64,000 bases of DNA from Burkholderiales bacterium (GCA_027487815.1 JAIYCW010000060.1:1-64000); one strand, 5' to 3'. Counted from the first letter of the stretch, positions 54,998 to 63,200 are shown. Numbers and translations: made by a program. Notes: generated from the letters alone by a model not told the origin.

Positions 54998-55676
54998 GGG
55001 CAGACTCCTTGGTGCCAGGAATTAAATGTAAGCCGGTTGTGCCGGATTGTGAGACATCAACAAAATCATCGAAGAGCAGGCGGATCACTTCGTTTTGCGT
55101 TGTGCGGGCATCAATCCCCAGAGCTTCATTACGCAAACATAGCGCCATCACAAGCGCCCAGAAGCGTTGTGCAGTCACCGCATCCGATTGATCAACTTTC
55201 CAGCCGCGTGCCTCACGCACCGAAGTAAAGGCCCGCTCGCCCTCGTGATGCAAACGCTCCATCGTGCGGGCGATCAGTGGCTGCAAAGCAGGTTGGCGCC
55301 GCGTGAGGACCAGAGCTTCGACAAACATTGAAAGACCTGGCTGCCCGAGAGTGCTGCGGGCAAGCGATTCGAGGTAGGTATGAGCGGACCGACAGGCCTT
55401 GGACGCTTGTTCAGCAGCCTGCGCGACATAAAGCATCTCGCGGCACGCGGCCTCTACGAACATGGCATCTTTCGTCCGAAAGTAATAGGTCACCTGGGAG
55501 GGGAATGCTTCAGCCGCGCTCGCCACGGCAGATACGCTTACCGCCGCCAGTCCTTTGGCCTTGAACATCCGGGTGGCTGCATCGAGCAGCCGCGAGCGCA
55601 TCTGACGGCCCGGGTCGGTAAGCAATGGGGTCTGCGGGTTGAAAGCTGATGCTTTGTTTTTGCTGATGCGGGCCAT
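54975..55676 (-). CDS. TetR-family regulator of the desaturase operon
   Basis: A 233-aa TetR protein with the N-terminal helix-turn-helix LLDAATRMFKAKGLAAVSVSAVASAAEAFPSQVTYYFRTKDAMFVEA and a larger ligand-binding domain. Its 3' end overlaps the desaturase gene, so it likely responds to acyl-CoA or fatty acids, as DesT-type regulators do (an inference). The ATG is 55676; upstream lies the long palindrome at 55680-55714. Promoter spacing predicts a leader of only 2-3 nt. Confidence 0.88.
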   Translation of the reverse strand: MARISKNKASAFNPQTPLLTDPGRQMRSRLLDAATRMFKAKGLAAVSVSAVASAAEAFPSQVTYYFRTKDAMFVEAACREMLYVAQAAEQASKACRSAHTYLESLARSTLGQPGLSMFVEALVLTRRQPALQPLIARTMERLHHEGERAFTSVREARGWKVDQSDAVTAQRFWALVMALCLRNEALGIDARTTQNEVIRLLFDDFVDVSQSGTTGLHLIPGTKESAHGRRRAD

Positions 55677-55679
55677 GAT

Positions 55680-55714
55680 TTGTACAGCATACAACATGCT
55701 TGTATGTTGTACAA
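55680..55714 (-). promoter_or_regulatory. 35-bp palindromic operator/promoter of the TetR-desaturase unit
   Basis: An almost perfect dyad spans 35 bp, with 14 of 17 pairs complementary: outer arms TTGTACA/TGTACAA and inner arms CATACAA/TTGTATG around a 5-nt centre. Read leftward, TTGTAC, 17 nt and TATGCT give a promoter ending 9 nt before the tetR ATG. This is a strong candidate for the TetR binding site, lying directly after the ychJ stop. Confidence 0.75.
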
Positions 55715-55719
55715 CAGGC

Positions 55720-56160
55720 TTAACTTTTCTGTCCGCCTGGCGAGTTTTCTGTAGAGTTGTCCCCATCAAGATACAGCCAGGTGCCGTGGCGGCACACAAA
55801 GCGACTACGTTCGTGCATGCATTGCGCCTTGCCGTTGGATTTGAACCAGGCCTTGAACTCAACAAGTCCTGTTTCAGCATCGCTTTGTGCATCGATTACG
55901 TCTAACCCGATCCATTGGGTTGGTGCGATGTCGAGGTCGGATGGGACAGTGCCGGGATGCCAGGTTGACAGCAAGTAGTTATGCATTGAGGCATTGGGCG
56001 CGCCTGCGAAATGTAGCAATGCGTAGGCGCTATAACGTGATCGCATCAAGGCCTCCGGAGTGGCCGCCATTTGCTGGCCGCCGTGCAAGCGGCCGCAGCA
56101 TTGCTCATAAAGTTGGGGCTGCTTTTCGCGGGCTCGACATGGGCATGTCAGGCTCTTCAT
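55720..56160 (-). CDS. ychJ: YchJ family protein
   Basis: A 146-aa protein of the UPF0225/YchJ family. The N-terminal zinc-binding motif CPCR...YEQCCGRLH, RSRYSAYALL and the C-terminal ERSRFVCRHGTWLYLDGD are characteristic. Function is unknown. It follows the DUF1415 gene with a 4-bp overlap (ATGA) and precedes the TetR operator. Confidence 0.9.
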   Translation of the reverse strand: MKSLTCPCRAREKQPQLYEQCCGRLHGGQQMAATPEALMRSRYSAYALLHFAGAPNASMHNYLLSTWHPGTVPSDLDIAPTQWIGLDVIDAQSDAETGLVEFKAWFKSNGKAQCMHERSRFVCRHGTWLYLDGDNSTENSPGGQKS

Positions 56161-56714
56161 CTTCGTTTCATGAGTTCAGTCCAACCTGCTTGCCCGAGCT
56201 CACGCATTGTCTGAGTATTGCGCTCAATGATCTGGTCGGCGTCTTGATCGGATTCCAGCGCCCGATCAATGCTGTCTTCCCGCAACAGATGAAGCATGGG
56301 ATAGGGGGAGCGATTGGTATTGTTGGTGGGGTCGTCTTTCCTGGTGCCGCTGAACTGATAGTCCGGATGAAAGCTTGCGATCTGAATTTCGCCATCCAGG
56401 TCGCGCTCAGTAAGCAAGGCTTCGGCACTTGAAAGAAACTCGTTATAGTCAAAGAAGTCTTGAAGCATCTCCGGGTAGATGATGAGAGTAGTTTCGATGT
56501 CGTCCATCGGTGTGTTTTCAAGTAGGGTCAGCTCTTCGTCAATCGTCTTGAGCAAACTCTCTTCATCGATTGCCGCACTCACTACAAATCTGATCTTGTT
56601 TTTTGCGTAGGGGGCTTTTGCAAAAGGACACAGGTTCAGTCCAATCACGCAGGATTCAAGCCAATGCCGGGTATGTGCGACGGGGTCGATGCTGTTGGTA
56701 TCAATGGGATTCAT
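56157..56714 (-). CDS. DUF1415 protein
   Basis: A 185-aa soluble protein of the DUF1415 family, with WLESCVIGLNLCPFAKAPY at the N-terminus, LIIYPEMLQDFFDYNEFL, IASFHPDYQFSGT and NRSPYPMLHLLRE. Function is unknown. The ATG at 56714 begins immediately before the conserved domain; the longer frame encodes an unconserved extension. It is co-transcribed with ychJ. Confidence 0.88.
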   Translation of the reverse strand: MNPIDTNSIDPVAHTRHWLESCVIGLNLCPFAKAPYAKNKIRFVVSAAIDEESLLKTIDEELTLLENTPMDDIETTLIIYPEMLQDFFDYNEFLSSAEALLTERDLDGEIQIASFHPDYQFSGTRKDDPTNNTNRSPYPMLHLLREDSIDRALESDQDADQIIERNTQTMRELGQAGWTELMKRR

Positions 56715-56786
56715 AGCCTGCAGTTTACCGGCCTGGAGCTTGGCTGACGATATCGCTTCGCGCTTTTGCAGAGTAGGCTCTGCGAA

Positions 56787-57911
56787 TTGAAACCTGCGAG
56801 CCACACCTTGAGAAAAACTGAAAAACTAAGAGCAGCGACATCGCTTGTGGCTCAAGCCACCGTTGGGGTGACCAATATCGCAGAGGGTGTTCATCGCTCG
56901 GTCAGGCGAACCCTGCTGCTGGAGAAGGGAGCGGAGGGCTCCACCACTACTGGCATCACTGGGCTGGTTTATTCATCGATTCGTGGTACTACGGGCCTGG
57001 TGAGCAAGGCTATCGAAAAAGCTTTGCTGGCTATCGAGGCCAGCCTCTCCGAGCCCGAAGGCGCTGGTCCCGATTCGGAGTCATATCAGGCGATAGTGGC
57101 TGCGCTAAATGGAGTGATTGGTGATCAGCTGGCGGCAAATGCGAACCCGCTCGCCACCACGATGAGTTTTCAGTATCCATCACACGCTGATGGCGACAAG
57201 ATCTTGCTTGTGATTCATGGCCTGTGCATGAATGACCTGCAGTGGACAACGATGCATGAGGACGTTCAGGTCAACCATGCCCAAGCCGTGGCGAAAGCTT
57301 GTGGTTTCACACCCGTATATCTGCGCTACAACACGGGGCGTGGGATAGAAGTGAATGGCGCTGAGTTGAATGAAAAGCTGGAAGACTTGTTCGCCACCTG
57401 GCCCACGCCGATCAAGCAGATTCATGTATTAGCGCACAGCATGGGTGGCTTGGTTATGCGAAGTGCTGCTCATCAGGCCGAGGCGGCTGGGGGTAAGAAG
57501 CTTTGGCGTAGAAAGCTCAAGCGAATTGCCTTCCTCGGTACCCCACATCACGGTGCGCCACTGGAGAAGGCTGGCCATTGGATCGATATCCTCCTGGGTG
57601 GCACCCCGTTCTCAAAACCCTTTCTGGCGCTGACCAAAATGCGCAGCCAAGGCATCAATGATTTGCGTCATGGCCTGAATCATCCTTTGCCTAAGCGAGT
57701 GGCGATTCTCGCAATAGCGGCATGCACAATGGCCAAGCGCAGCCTCGCGGCTGACAAGTTAAGTGGCGACGGGTTGGTGTCGATCAATAGCGCACTGGGC
57801 ATCGATCTTGGCTTGGGTGCTGGGAGCACCGAAGTGTTTTTCAAGATGAACCATATGCAGCTGCTGAGTCGGCCGGAAGTGGGAGTCCGTCTGATCAAAT
57901 TTTTCAGTTAG
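56787..57911 (+). CDS. Alpha/beta hydrolase, triacylglycerol-lipase-like
   Basis: A serine hydrolase of about 374 aa. The ~110-residue helical N-terminal region (AGHRSVRRTLLLEKG-like, then GLVYSSIRGTTGLVSKAIEKAL) resembles that of polyhydroxyalkanoate- or lipid-associated hydrolases. The catalytic core shows the oxyanion block VIHGLCMND, the nucleophile elbow LAHSMGGLV, an acid in GDGLVS and a His in KMNHMQLL. No signal peptide is seen. The start is unresolved: TTG at 56787 or 56766, with no nearby ATG. Confidence 0.78.
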   Translation: MKPASHTLRKTEKLRAATSLVAQATVGVTNIAEGVHRSVRRTLLLEKGAEGSTTTGITGLVYSSIRGTTGLVSKAIEKALLAIEASLSEPEGAGPDSESYQAIVAALNGVIGDQLAANANPLATTMSFQYPSHADGDKILLVIHGLCMNDLQWTTMHEDVQVNHAQAVAKACGFTPVYLRYNTGRGIEVNGAELNEKLEDLFATWPTPIKQIHVLAHSMGGLVMRSAAHQAEAAGGKKLWRRKLKRIAFLGTPHHGAPLEKAGHWIDILLGGTPFSKPFLALTKMRSQGINDLRHGLNHPLPKRVAILAIAACTMAKRSLAADKLSGDGLVSINSALGIDLGLGAGSTEVFFKMNHMQLLSRPEVGVRLIKFFS

Positions 57912-58006
57912 CTCTTTTGTGTAGCTACCCAGCCTAACGGCAATTTCATTGGTGGGTGGTAAATTGACGAGATAGCCAATCTGGGTGTCTCGCACATTAC
58001 ATTTTG

Positions 58007-59506
58007 ATGAACAAGACGGTCGGTCGATTCCTCGTATTCTCAGTGATCACGATGGCAAGCGTATTTGCGCAAGACACTTCTCTTGTGGTGCCTGTAGAGC
58101 CAAAAGTACAGCCTCGCCATATTATTGTTTTTCCTACCCTTCGGCCCGCTGGACAAAGCAGTACGCTACCGCTTGTGCGGGCCGCCCAGGCATTAAGCGA
58201 CAAGGGTATTGCGCTGACGTTGGTAGAAGATGCAGCTGGTGCCGAACTACGAAGCGCCGTGAATCGATCTGCTGGTGAAATAGCTTCTTTAATTCGCGCT
58301 CCAGTCGAGCAAGCGCGCAAGCAATTTCCTGACGCAAAGATTCATATAGCAGCCTTTGGGTCAAGCGCCGAGCTAATTTTGGAAACAGCCCTTTCGAACA
58401 CGCTGCTTAACCGGGTGATCGTGACGAGCGGAGACTTTAGATCGCTGCGAACTAAAGTGTGGACGAGCGCCAGGCTTCCTGCATTGATTGTGCATGCGCC
58501 ATCGACTCAGTGCGACGTGGCGCCATTTTTGGAAGCACACGTAGCGGCTCAGCGTAACTCGTTTGTTTTGCTGCGAGCGGATTATGAGTCTATCGACCCC
58601 AAGCCGGGTTGCGGAGCTGGGACCCATCATTTGCTCGCAGGGCTCGATACCGAGTTAGCGGGTGCATTGGCAAATTGGTTGGATGGTGGGTCGATTCCAC
58701 CCAGTATCGGCAAAGCCGGATTTGACTATGCCGCACATGAGCAGATCTTTAAGTATGCCGTGTCAGGCACTTTCGGAGCTAAGCAGTTAGAAATGACGCT
58801 ACTTCGACCGATCGGTCCGGGGCCATTTCCGCTGGCGGTGTTTAACCATGGAGATCTCGACGCGAATTCAGTTTATTTGCGCCATAAGCATCGCTTCGTT
58901 GATCGGGTTGTTGCTCGGGAGTTCTTGCGCATGGGATGGGCGATAGCTTTTCCTTCCCGCAGCGGAGTGGGCCTCTCAGAAGGGCATTACCCTGCCAGCT
59001 TTTCCCGCACGGATGGCGATCCTACCTATAAGGCTCGAGTGCATATTGAAGATATTGTGCCGGCGGTAAACGATTTGCGATTGCTACCCGGAATCAATCC
59101 CTCGCGGATAGTGCTCACCGGGCAATCTGCGGGAGGCTACGCTGTCATGTATGGCGGTACCCTTAACCTGCCTGGTGTCATTGGAGTGATCAATTTTTCG
59201 GGGGGGCGTACCGACCTGACGGGTACCGGTGAAAAGAGTGAAATCAACAAAATGATGGTTGGCGGTTTCGCAGAGTTTGGAAAGCAAACGCGGGTTCCGG
59301 TACTGATGGTTTTTGCGCAAAACGACAGTCGCTACACCGCAGCCACAATTCGAGCCAGTCACAAAGCGTTCATTGAAGCTGGCGGTAAGGCCAACCTTCT
59401 GCTCAACGAGCCCATAGCTGGCGACGGCCACTACATTCACCGTAACCCAGCAACTTGGCGTGATGCTGTGAAAACGTTTCTTTCTGAGCTGGAACCTTCC
59501 AAGTGA
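58007..59506 (+). CDS. Secreted protein with two tandem alpha/beta-hydrolase modules
   Basis: A 499-aa protein with a signal peptide (FLVFSVITMASVFA-QD). The C-terminal module is a clear alpha/beta hydrolase: FNHGDLDAN oxyanion region, Ser374 in GQSAGGY, Asp440 in FAQNDSRY and His475 in GDGHYIH. The N-terminal ~210 residues repeat the same layout: IIVFPTLRP, Ser119/120 in AFGSSAE, Asp170 in STQCD and His207/208 in GTHHLL, followed by ANWLDGG. It therefore looks like an internal duplication with a second, degenerate or divergent active site. The substrate is unknown, and no ribosome binding site is visible. Confidence 0.75.
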   Translation: MNKTVGRFLVFSVITMASVFAQDTSLVVPVEPKVQPRHIIVFPTLRPAGQSSTLPLVRAAQALSDKGIALTLVEDAAGAELRSAVNRSAGEIASLIRAPVEQARKQFPDAKIHIAAFGSSAELILETALSNTLLNRVIVTSGDFRSLRTKVWTSARLPALIVHAPSTQCDVAPFLEAHVAAQRNSFVLLRADYESIDPKPGCGAGTHHLLAGLDTELAGALANWLDGGSIPPSIGKAGFDYAAHEQIFKYAVSGTFGAKQLEMTLLRPIGPGPFPLAVFNHGDLDANSVYLRHKHRFVDRVVAREFLRMGWAIAFPSRSGVGLSEGHYPASFSRTDGDPTYKARVHIEDIVPAVNDLRLLPGINPSRIVLTGQSAGGYAVMYGGTLNLPGVIGVINFSGGRTDLTGTGEKSEINKMMVGGFAEFGKQTRVPVLMVFAQNDSRYTAATIRASHKAFIEAGGKANLLLNEPIAGDGHYIHRNPATWRDAVKTFLSELEPSK

Positions 59507-59515
59507 TAGTCTGGC

Positions 59516-60067
59516 TTATGCTTTCTTAGGTAACTCAAACACGAGACAGGTGGTGGTGGCATGAGCATAGAGCGTGCCATCCGGCCCTACGAGTTGGCCT
59601 TCCGCAGTAGCGAGCTGCCGGCCGCAGTGAAGCACTTTGCCAAAGGCCCGCAGGGGCCCGGCATCGGGTTTGGCCGCGCGAACGATGTTGACGCTGAGCT
59701 CAGCGGTGGTGTAGCCACGACCGGCCGGAAGCATGGTTTGCACAGCGCAGCCCAAGGCTGAGTCAAGCAGCGTTGCGTACCAGCCGCCGTGAACACCGCC
59801 CAGTGGATTCAGGTGCTTGCGTTGAGGTTGGCTTTGAAACGCAACATATCCCTCACGCACCTCAACTGCAAAAAAATCCATCGTATGGCCAATGGGTGAT
59901 GAGGGAAGTTCCCCGTTGAGCATGCTTTGAAGCATCGCCAGCCCAGAGCGATCCTTGACTTGATCAAGGGCGGCAACACCAGGCTGAAGCCCGGGCCGTG
60001 CAGCCTCCCATCGGCTCTGTGCTTGTGCCCAAGCTTGCTTGATTTGATCGATGGCTTCATTGCTCAT
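59516..60067 (-). CDS. PaaI-family hotdog thioesterase
   Basis: A 183-aa hotdog-fold acyl-CoA thioesterase. The PaaI motif HLNPLGGVHGGWYATLLDSALG contains the catalytic-type Gly-Gly and Asp positions, followed by TTAELSVNIVRAAKPDAGPL. AAGGAAAA precedes the ATG at 60067. It diverges from the marR gene across a promoter region whose palindrome contains both -10 elements, so MarR probably controls it. Confidence 0.88.
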   Translation of the reverse strand: MSNEAIDQIKQAWAQAQSRWEAARPGLQPGVAALDQVKDRSGLAMLQSMLNGELPSSPIGHTMDFFAVEVREGYVAFQSQPQRKHLNPLGGVHGGWYATLLDSALGCAVQTMLPAGRGYTTAELSVNIVRAAKPDAGPLRAFGKVLHCGRQLATAEGQLVGPDGTLYAHATTTCLVFELPKKA

Positions 60068-60080
60068 ATTTCGATTTTCC

Positions 60081-60123
60081 TTGTGCCTTGTGTTAATTGT
60101 AACTACAATCATTGCATATGCAA
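60081..60123. promoter_or_regulatory. Overlapping divergent promoters and MarR operators
   Basis: ATTGTA-ac-TACAAT (60096-60109) is a palindrome made of the two opposing -10 hexamers. Rightward: TTGTGC (60081-60086), 17 nt, TACAAT. Leftward: TTGCAT (60123-60118), 16 nt, TACAAT. A second perfect palindrome, TTGCATATGCAA (60112-60123), covers the marR ATG. Both are candidate MarR sites. Rightward transcription would begin at about the ATG. Confidence 0.65.
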
Positions 60124-60564
60124 ACACTTAAAGATAGTGCGCAGTTAAAGCCGCGCGGTTGCACCAATGCCAAGCTGCGTCAGGTGTCGCGTTTGATGAC
60201 GCAGCACTATGAGCAATTCATGATTCAGAGCGGAGTAAGGATTACCCAATACTCTCTGCTCAGTACGATTCATTATTTGGGCAGCGCTACGCCAAGCGAG
60301 CTTGCTCGGGCGATGCATATGGACAACTCGACGCTAACACGGAACCTGCGCCCTATGATCGAAGCCGGCTGGGTGAAGCAAGGGCCAGGAGCTGATTCGC
60401 GCAGCCGGCAGGTTGAACTTACTGCCCAGGGGCTCGCGGTTCGCAATCTGGCCAGTAAGGAGTGGCGTGCGGCCCAGGATGCACTGAATAAGAAACTTGG
60501 CATTGCCGAGGTGGCGCAACTTCACCAGCTTCTCGATAACAGTCTGGAAAAACTTCAATCATGA
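60118..60564 (+). CDS. MarR-family transcriptional regulator
   Basis: A 148-aa winged-helix regulator with QVSRLMTQHYEQFMIQSGVRITQYSLL, the recognition region SELARAMHMDNSTLTRNLRPM and the wing GPGADSRSRQVELTAQG. It overlaps the MFS gene by 4 bp (ATGA), a common arrangement in which MarR controls an exporter responding to its ligand. It lacks a Shine-Dalgarno sequence. Confidence 0.88.
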   Translation: MQTLKDSAQLKPRGCTNAKLRQVSRLMTQHYEQFMIQSGVRITQYSLLSTIHYLGSATPSELARAMHMDNSTLTRNLRPMIEAGWVKQGPGADSRSRQVELTAQGLAVRNLASKEWRAAQDALNKKLGIAEVAQLHQLLDNSLEKLQS

Positions 60565-61802
60565 CCACAACTTTTACTGGCCCCTCGCGTTCGTTTGCCG
60601 TATGGCTCATTCTTTTAGCGTCAGCTGGCACATTCGCTGTCACCATGGGTTCACGCCAAACCATGGGATTGTTCATGAGCCCCCTCAATACCCAGACTGG
60701 CTTGGGTATCGCAAACATCAGTTTGGCGTTTGCGGTTGGGCAACTTTGGTGGGGCCTGACCCAGCCGTTTGCTGGGGCAGTAGCCGATAAAGTTGGTGCC
60801 GGCCGAGTTGTCCTGCTTGGGGTGTTTTTGGTTGCGCTAGGGTCATTTCTAACGCCCTATATGACGAGCCTTTGGGGCTTGATTTTCACAATCGGAATTC
60901 TGTCTGCCGGTGGCGCGGGCATGGCTGGCCCCTCGGTGTTGATGGCGGCCACGAATCGACTCCTGCCACCGGATAAGCGGGCCATGGCGGCGGGCATCGT
61001 CAACGCCGGAGGGTCTTTCGGGCAGTTCTTGTTTGCACCTATCGTTGGCCTGTTGCTTGCGGGGCCGGGATGGGTGGCAGCGCTTCACGCGCTTGGCGTA
61101 ATCGCCTTGCTCGCATTGCCGGCTGCATGGGTGCTTAAAGGTAATGCGAAGCCAGCGGTAGTGTCCGGTTCGGGGGCAGCGGCGCCTATCGCGCCTTTAT
61201 CTTCCGGCCAAGCGTTGCGCCAGGCACTACGTACTCCGAGCTTTGTGCTGCTTGCTCTTGGATTTTTTGTTTGTGGGTTCCATGTGGCCTTCCTTGGCAC
61301 GCATTTGCCAGGTGTGGTTGCGAGCTGCGGGCTCTCCACCACCGTCGCCTCCTGGTCTATCGCTTTGCTGGGCTTATTCAATATCGTCGGGAGCCTTGGA
61401 ATCGGTTGGGCAATGACGCGTTGGCGCTCCAAGAGTTTGTTGTCCCTGATCTATACGCTTCGCGGCATTGCAGTGCTCGTCTTCGTGTTCGCGCCTAAAA
61501 CGCCCACGGTAATGCTGGTGTTCGCGGCTGTCATGGGCATTACGTTCTTATCGACCGTGCCGCCAACGGCTGGACTTGTTGCAAAACTCTTTGGCACCTC
61601 CAACATGGCCATGCTGTTTGGAGTGGTGATGGTAACCCATCAACTTGGCGGCTTTCTTGGCGCTTATCTTGGCGGGCGAATCTTTGCAGCCACCGATAGC
61701 TACAACTGGGTCTGGTACATCGACATCATGCTTGCAGTAGGCGCGGCATTGATTCATCTGCCGATCAAGGAGAGCGCTCCTCTTAGAGCAGCTAAGCTTT
61801 AG
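60561..61802 (+). CDS. MFS transporter
   Basis: A 413-aa, 12-helix major facilitator with the loop 2-3 motif GAVADKVGAGRVV, WGLTQPFAGA and a central cytoplasmic loop near residues 195-215 (KPAVVSGSGAAAPIAP). The overall shape (TMGSRQTMGLFMSPLNTQTG early, LAVGAALIHLP late) resembles oxalate/formate or monocarboxylate-type MFS proteins. Substrate and direction are not determinable. Confidence 0.88.
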   Translation: MTTTFTGPSRSFAVWLILLASAGTFAVTMGSRQTMGLFMSPLNTQTGLGIANISLAFAVGQLWWGLTQPFAGAVADKVGAGRVVLLGVFLVALGSFLTPYMTSLWGLIFTIGILSAGGAGMAGPSVLMAATNRLLPPDKRAMAAGIVNAGGSFGQFLFAPIVGLLLAGPGWVAALHALGVIALLALPAAWVLKGNAKPAVVSGSGAAAPIAPLSSGQALRQALRTPSFVLLALGFFVCGFHVAFLGTHLPGVVASCGLSTTVASWSIALLGLFNIVGSLGIGWAMTRWRSKSLLSLIYTLRGIAVLVFVFAPKTPTVMLVFAAVMGITFLSTVPPTAGLVAKLFGTSNMAMLFGVVMVTHQLGGFLGAYLGGRIFAATDSYNWVWYIDIMLAVGAALIHLPIKESAPLRAAKL

Positions 61803-62074
61803 GACAGGATTCTAGCGGGCGCTTACTCAAAAATTCTTTCAGCCGGATTTCGATTCGTGGTTTGGCGAGTAGCCATCGCTATGATTCGATGGTTGATGGT
61901 GTACAACAAGCCCACCCTTGCGTGAGGCTGGCTTGAACCTGTCACCCACCCATCAGCCCAGACCGTGTGGACACACCTGCTTACATCTCTTGCTGTTTTA
62001 CGCTTTCATTGCGTGTCCCAGAGGGCTCAAATAGAGCTTCGCAACACCCCATTCATTTTCATAAAGGAACGGTC

Positions 62075-62683
62075 ATGAAGCTCACCACCACCAAGATTGC
62101 TCGCCAAATCAGCACAGTATTTCTCAGTGCCTTGATAGGGAGTGCTGCCGTCGCGCAGACTGCCCCAGATCCACTGGCAACCCAGACCTACACTCAGCGC
62201 GATATCAACCAGCAACAGCGAATTGAGAATGGGTTGAGGGACGGATCCCTCAACACACGCGAGGCTGCACGCTTGGAGCGTGGCGAGGCCCGCATCGATC
62301 GTATGCAAGCCAATGCTGCCCGTGACGGCAGCGTGTCTGCGCAGGAGGCGGCGCGGATTAGTCGTGCTCAGAACGCCGAGAGCCGCCAGATTTTTCAAGA
62401 GCGCCATGACGGGCAGCAGGGCAATCCGAATTCAGCGTCTTCCGAGCGCATGCAGGCAGACGTACAGCGCAACCTGAATCAAGAGGCTCGCATTCAGCAG
62501 GGCTTGCAATCAGGCAGTTTAACTACTCGTGAATCTGCCGGGCTCGAGCGTGGGCAGGCCCGATTGGCGAGTGCCGAAGCACGTGCCGGCCGTGATGGTT
62601 ATGTTGGCCCTCGGGAAGAGCGTCATATTCAGCGCATGGAAAACAACCAAAGCGCTCGAATCTATAGCCGCAAACACAACTAG
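62075..62683 (+). CDS. Secreted repeat protein with four EF-hand-like loops
   Basis: A 202-aa protein with a signal peptide (residues 1-27, cleavage AVA-QT) and two tandem ~63-residue repeats (about 49-111 and 139-201) joined by a Gln/Ser-rich linker. Each repeat has two copies of a helix-loop-helix with the pattern DG-S-[LV]-x-x-x-E (RDGSLNTREAARLERG, RDGSVSAQEAARI, SGSLTTRESAGLERG, RDGYVGPRE). The Gly at loop position 6, hydrophobic residue at 8 and Glu at 12 fit EF-hand geometry, but position 3 ligands are absent. AAAGGA precedes the ATG. Function unknown, likely periplasmic. Confidence 0.75.
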   Translation: MKLTTTKIARQISTVFLSALIGSAAVAQTAPDPLATQTYTQRDINQQQRIENGLRDGSLNTREAARLERGEARIDRMQANAARDGSVSAQEAARISRAQNAESRQIFQERHDGQQGNPNSASSERMQADVQRNLNQEARIQQGLQSGSLTTRESAGLERGQARLASAEARAGRDGYVGPREERHIQRMENNQSARIYSRKHN

Positions 62684-62818
62684 CCCAAGATAGCTTGGCC
62701 CGGGGGGCAATGGTCTCCCCTCACAAGCTGCCCTGGGGGTCAGCAATTGTGAGTGTCGCCCCAATGCGCCAAGCGCATTGTCGAACGTGGTTCGCTTCCT
62801 TTGATGGTCCACCAACGC

Positions 62819-62840
62819 AAACGCCCCTGACGGGGCGTTT
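62819..62840. terminator. Intrinsic terminator between the repeat protein gene and the tRNA(Phe) fragment
   Basis: AAACGCCCC, a TGAC loop and GGGGCGTTT form a 9-bp stem followed on the + strand by TT-TGTGTTTT. It ends transcription of the upstream gene. In the other orientation it lies about 10 nt after the CCA of the tRNA fragment, exactly where a tRNA terminator would be. Confidence 0.75.
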
Positions 62841-62850
62841 TTGTGTTTTG

Positions 62851-62870
62851 TGGTGGCCCGGGGCGGAATC
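62851..62870 (-). other. tRNA(Phe) 3'-end fragment, candidate attachment site
   Basis: Read on the minus strand, GATTCCGCCCCGGGCCACCA divides exactly into the 3' part of a T-loop (GATT), a T-stem strand (CCGCC), a seven-nt acceptor strand (CCGGGCC), a discriminator A and CCA. I recall tRNA(Phe) of Burkholderiales ending the same way apart from one base. The rest of the tRNA is missing. It is what an integrase leaves when an element inserts into the 3' end of a tRNA gene. Confidence 0.55.
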
Positions 62871-63200
62871 TTAAATTGACCCCCAAAAGCCGCACTGCGC
62901 TTGGTTCTTCACCGTTGTGGTCACCTGCTCATGGTGGCCAGTTTTGGTGGCAATGTGATTCCAAAACGTTAAAAATTTTAGGTTTTCTGGCATCTGCGGT
63001 CAAGTTGAATTGATGCTGCTTCTTAGCGACGCGACGCTCAAAAAATTGGTGAGCTGCTTTCCGGCTTAAGGCGGCTTCGATAAGCGCAGTGGATACAGCG
63101 CGCTGCGCACCAGTTCAACAAACTGCACCCACACTCCCGTTGCGTGGTGATCCTAATGATTTCCATAAATCGGACGAGATAATTGTTCGGTCCCGAGAGT
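62871..63200. other. Gene-free stretch inside the putative island edge
   Basis: No convincing gene was found in these 330 nt. Base composition is mixed, with short A/T-rich runs (around 62965-62985 and 63035-63045). A 26-codon leftward frame (roughly 63060-63150) ending in a Lys-Pro-Pro stop reads like the tail of a decayed gene, but is too short to call. Direct or inverted end repeats of an IS were not confirmed. Confidence 0.5.

Noticed and set aside
62871-63000. Terminal end of an IS21-type insertion sequence (TTAAATTGACCCCC)
   Set aside because: The motif recalls such ends from memory only; no matching second end, target duplication or transposase was seen.
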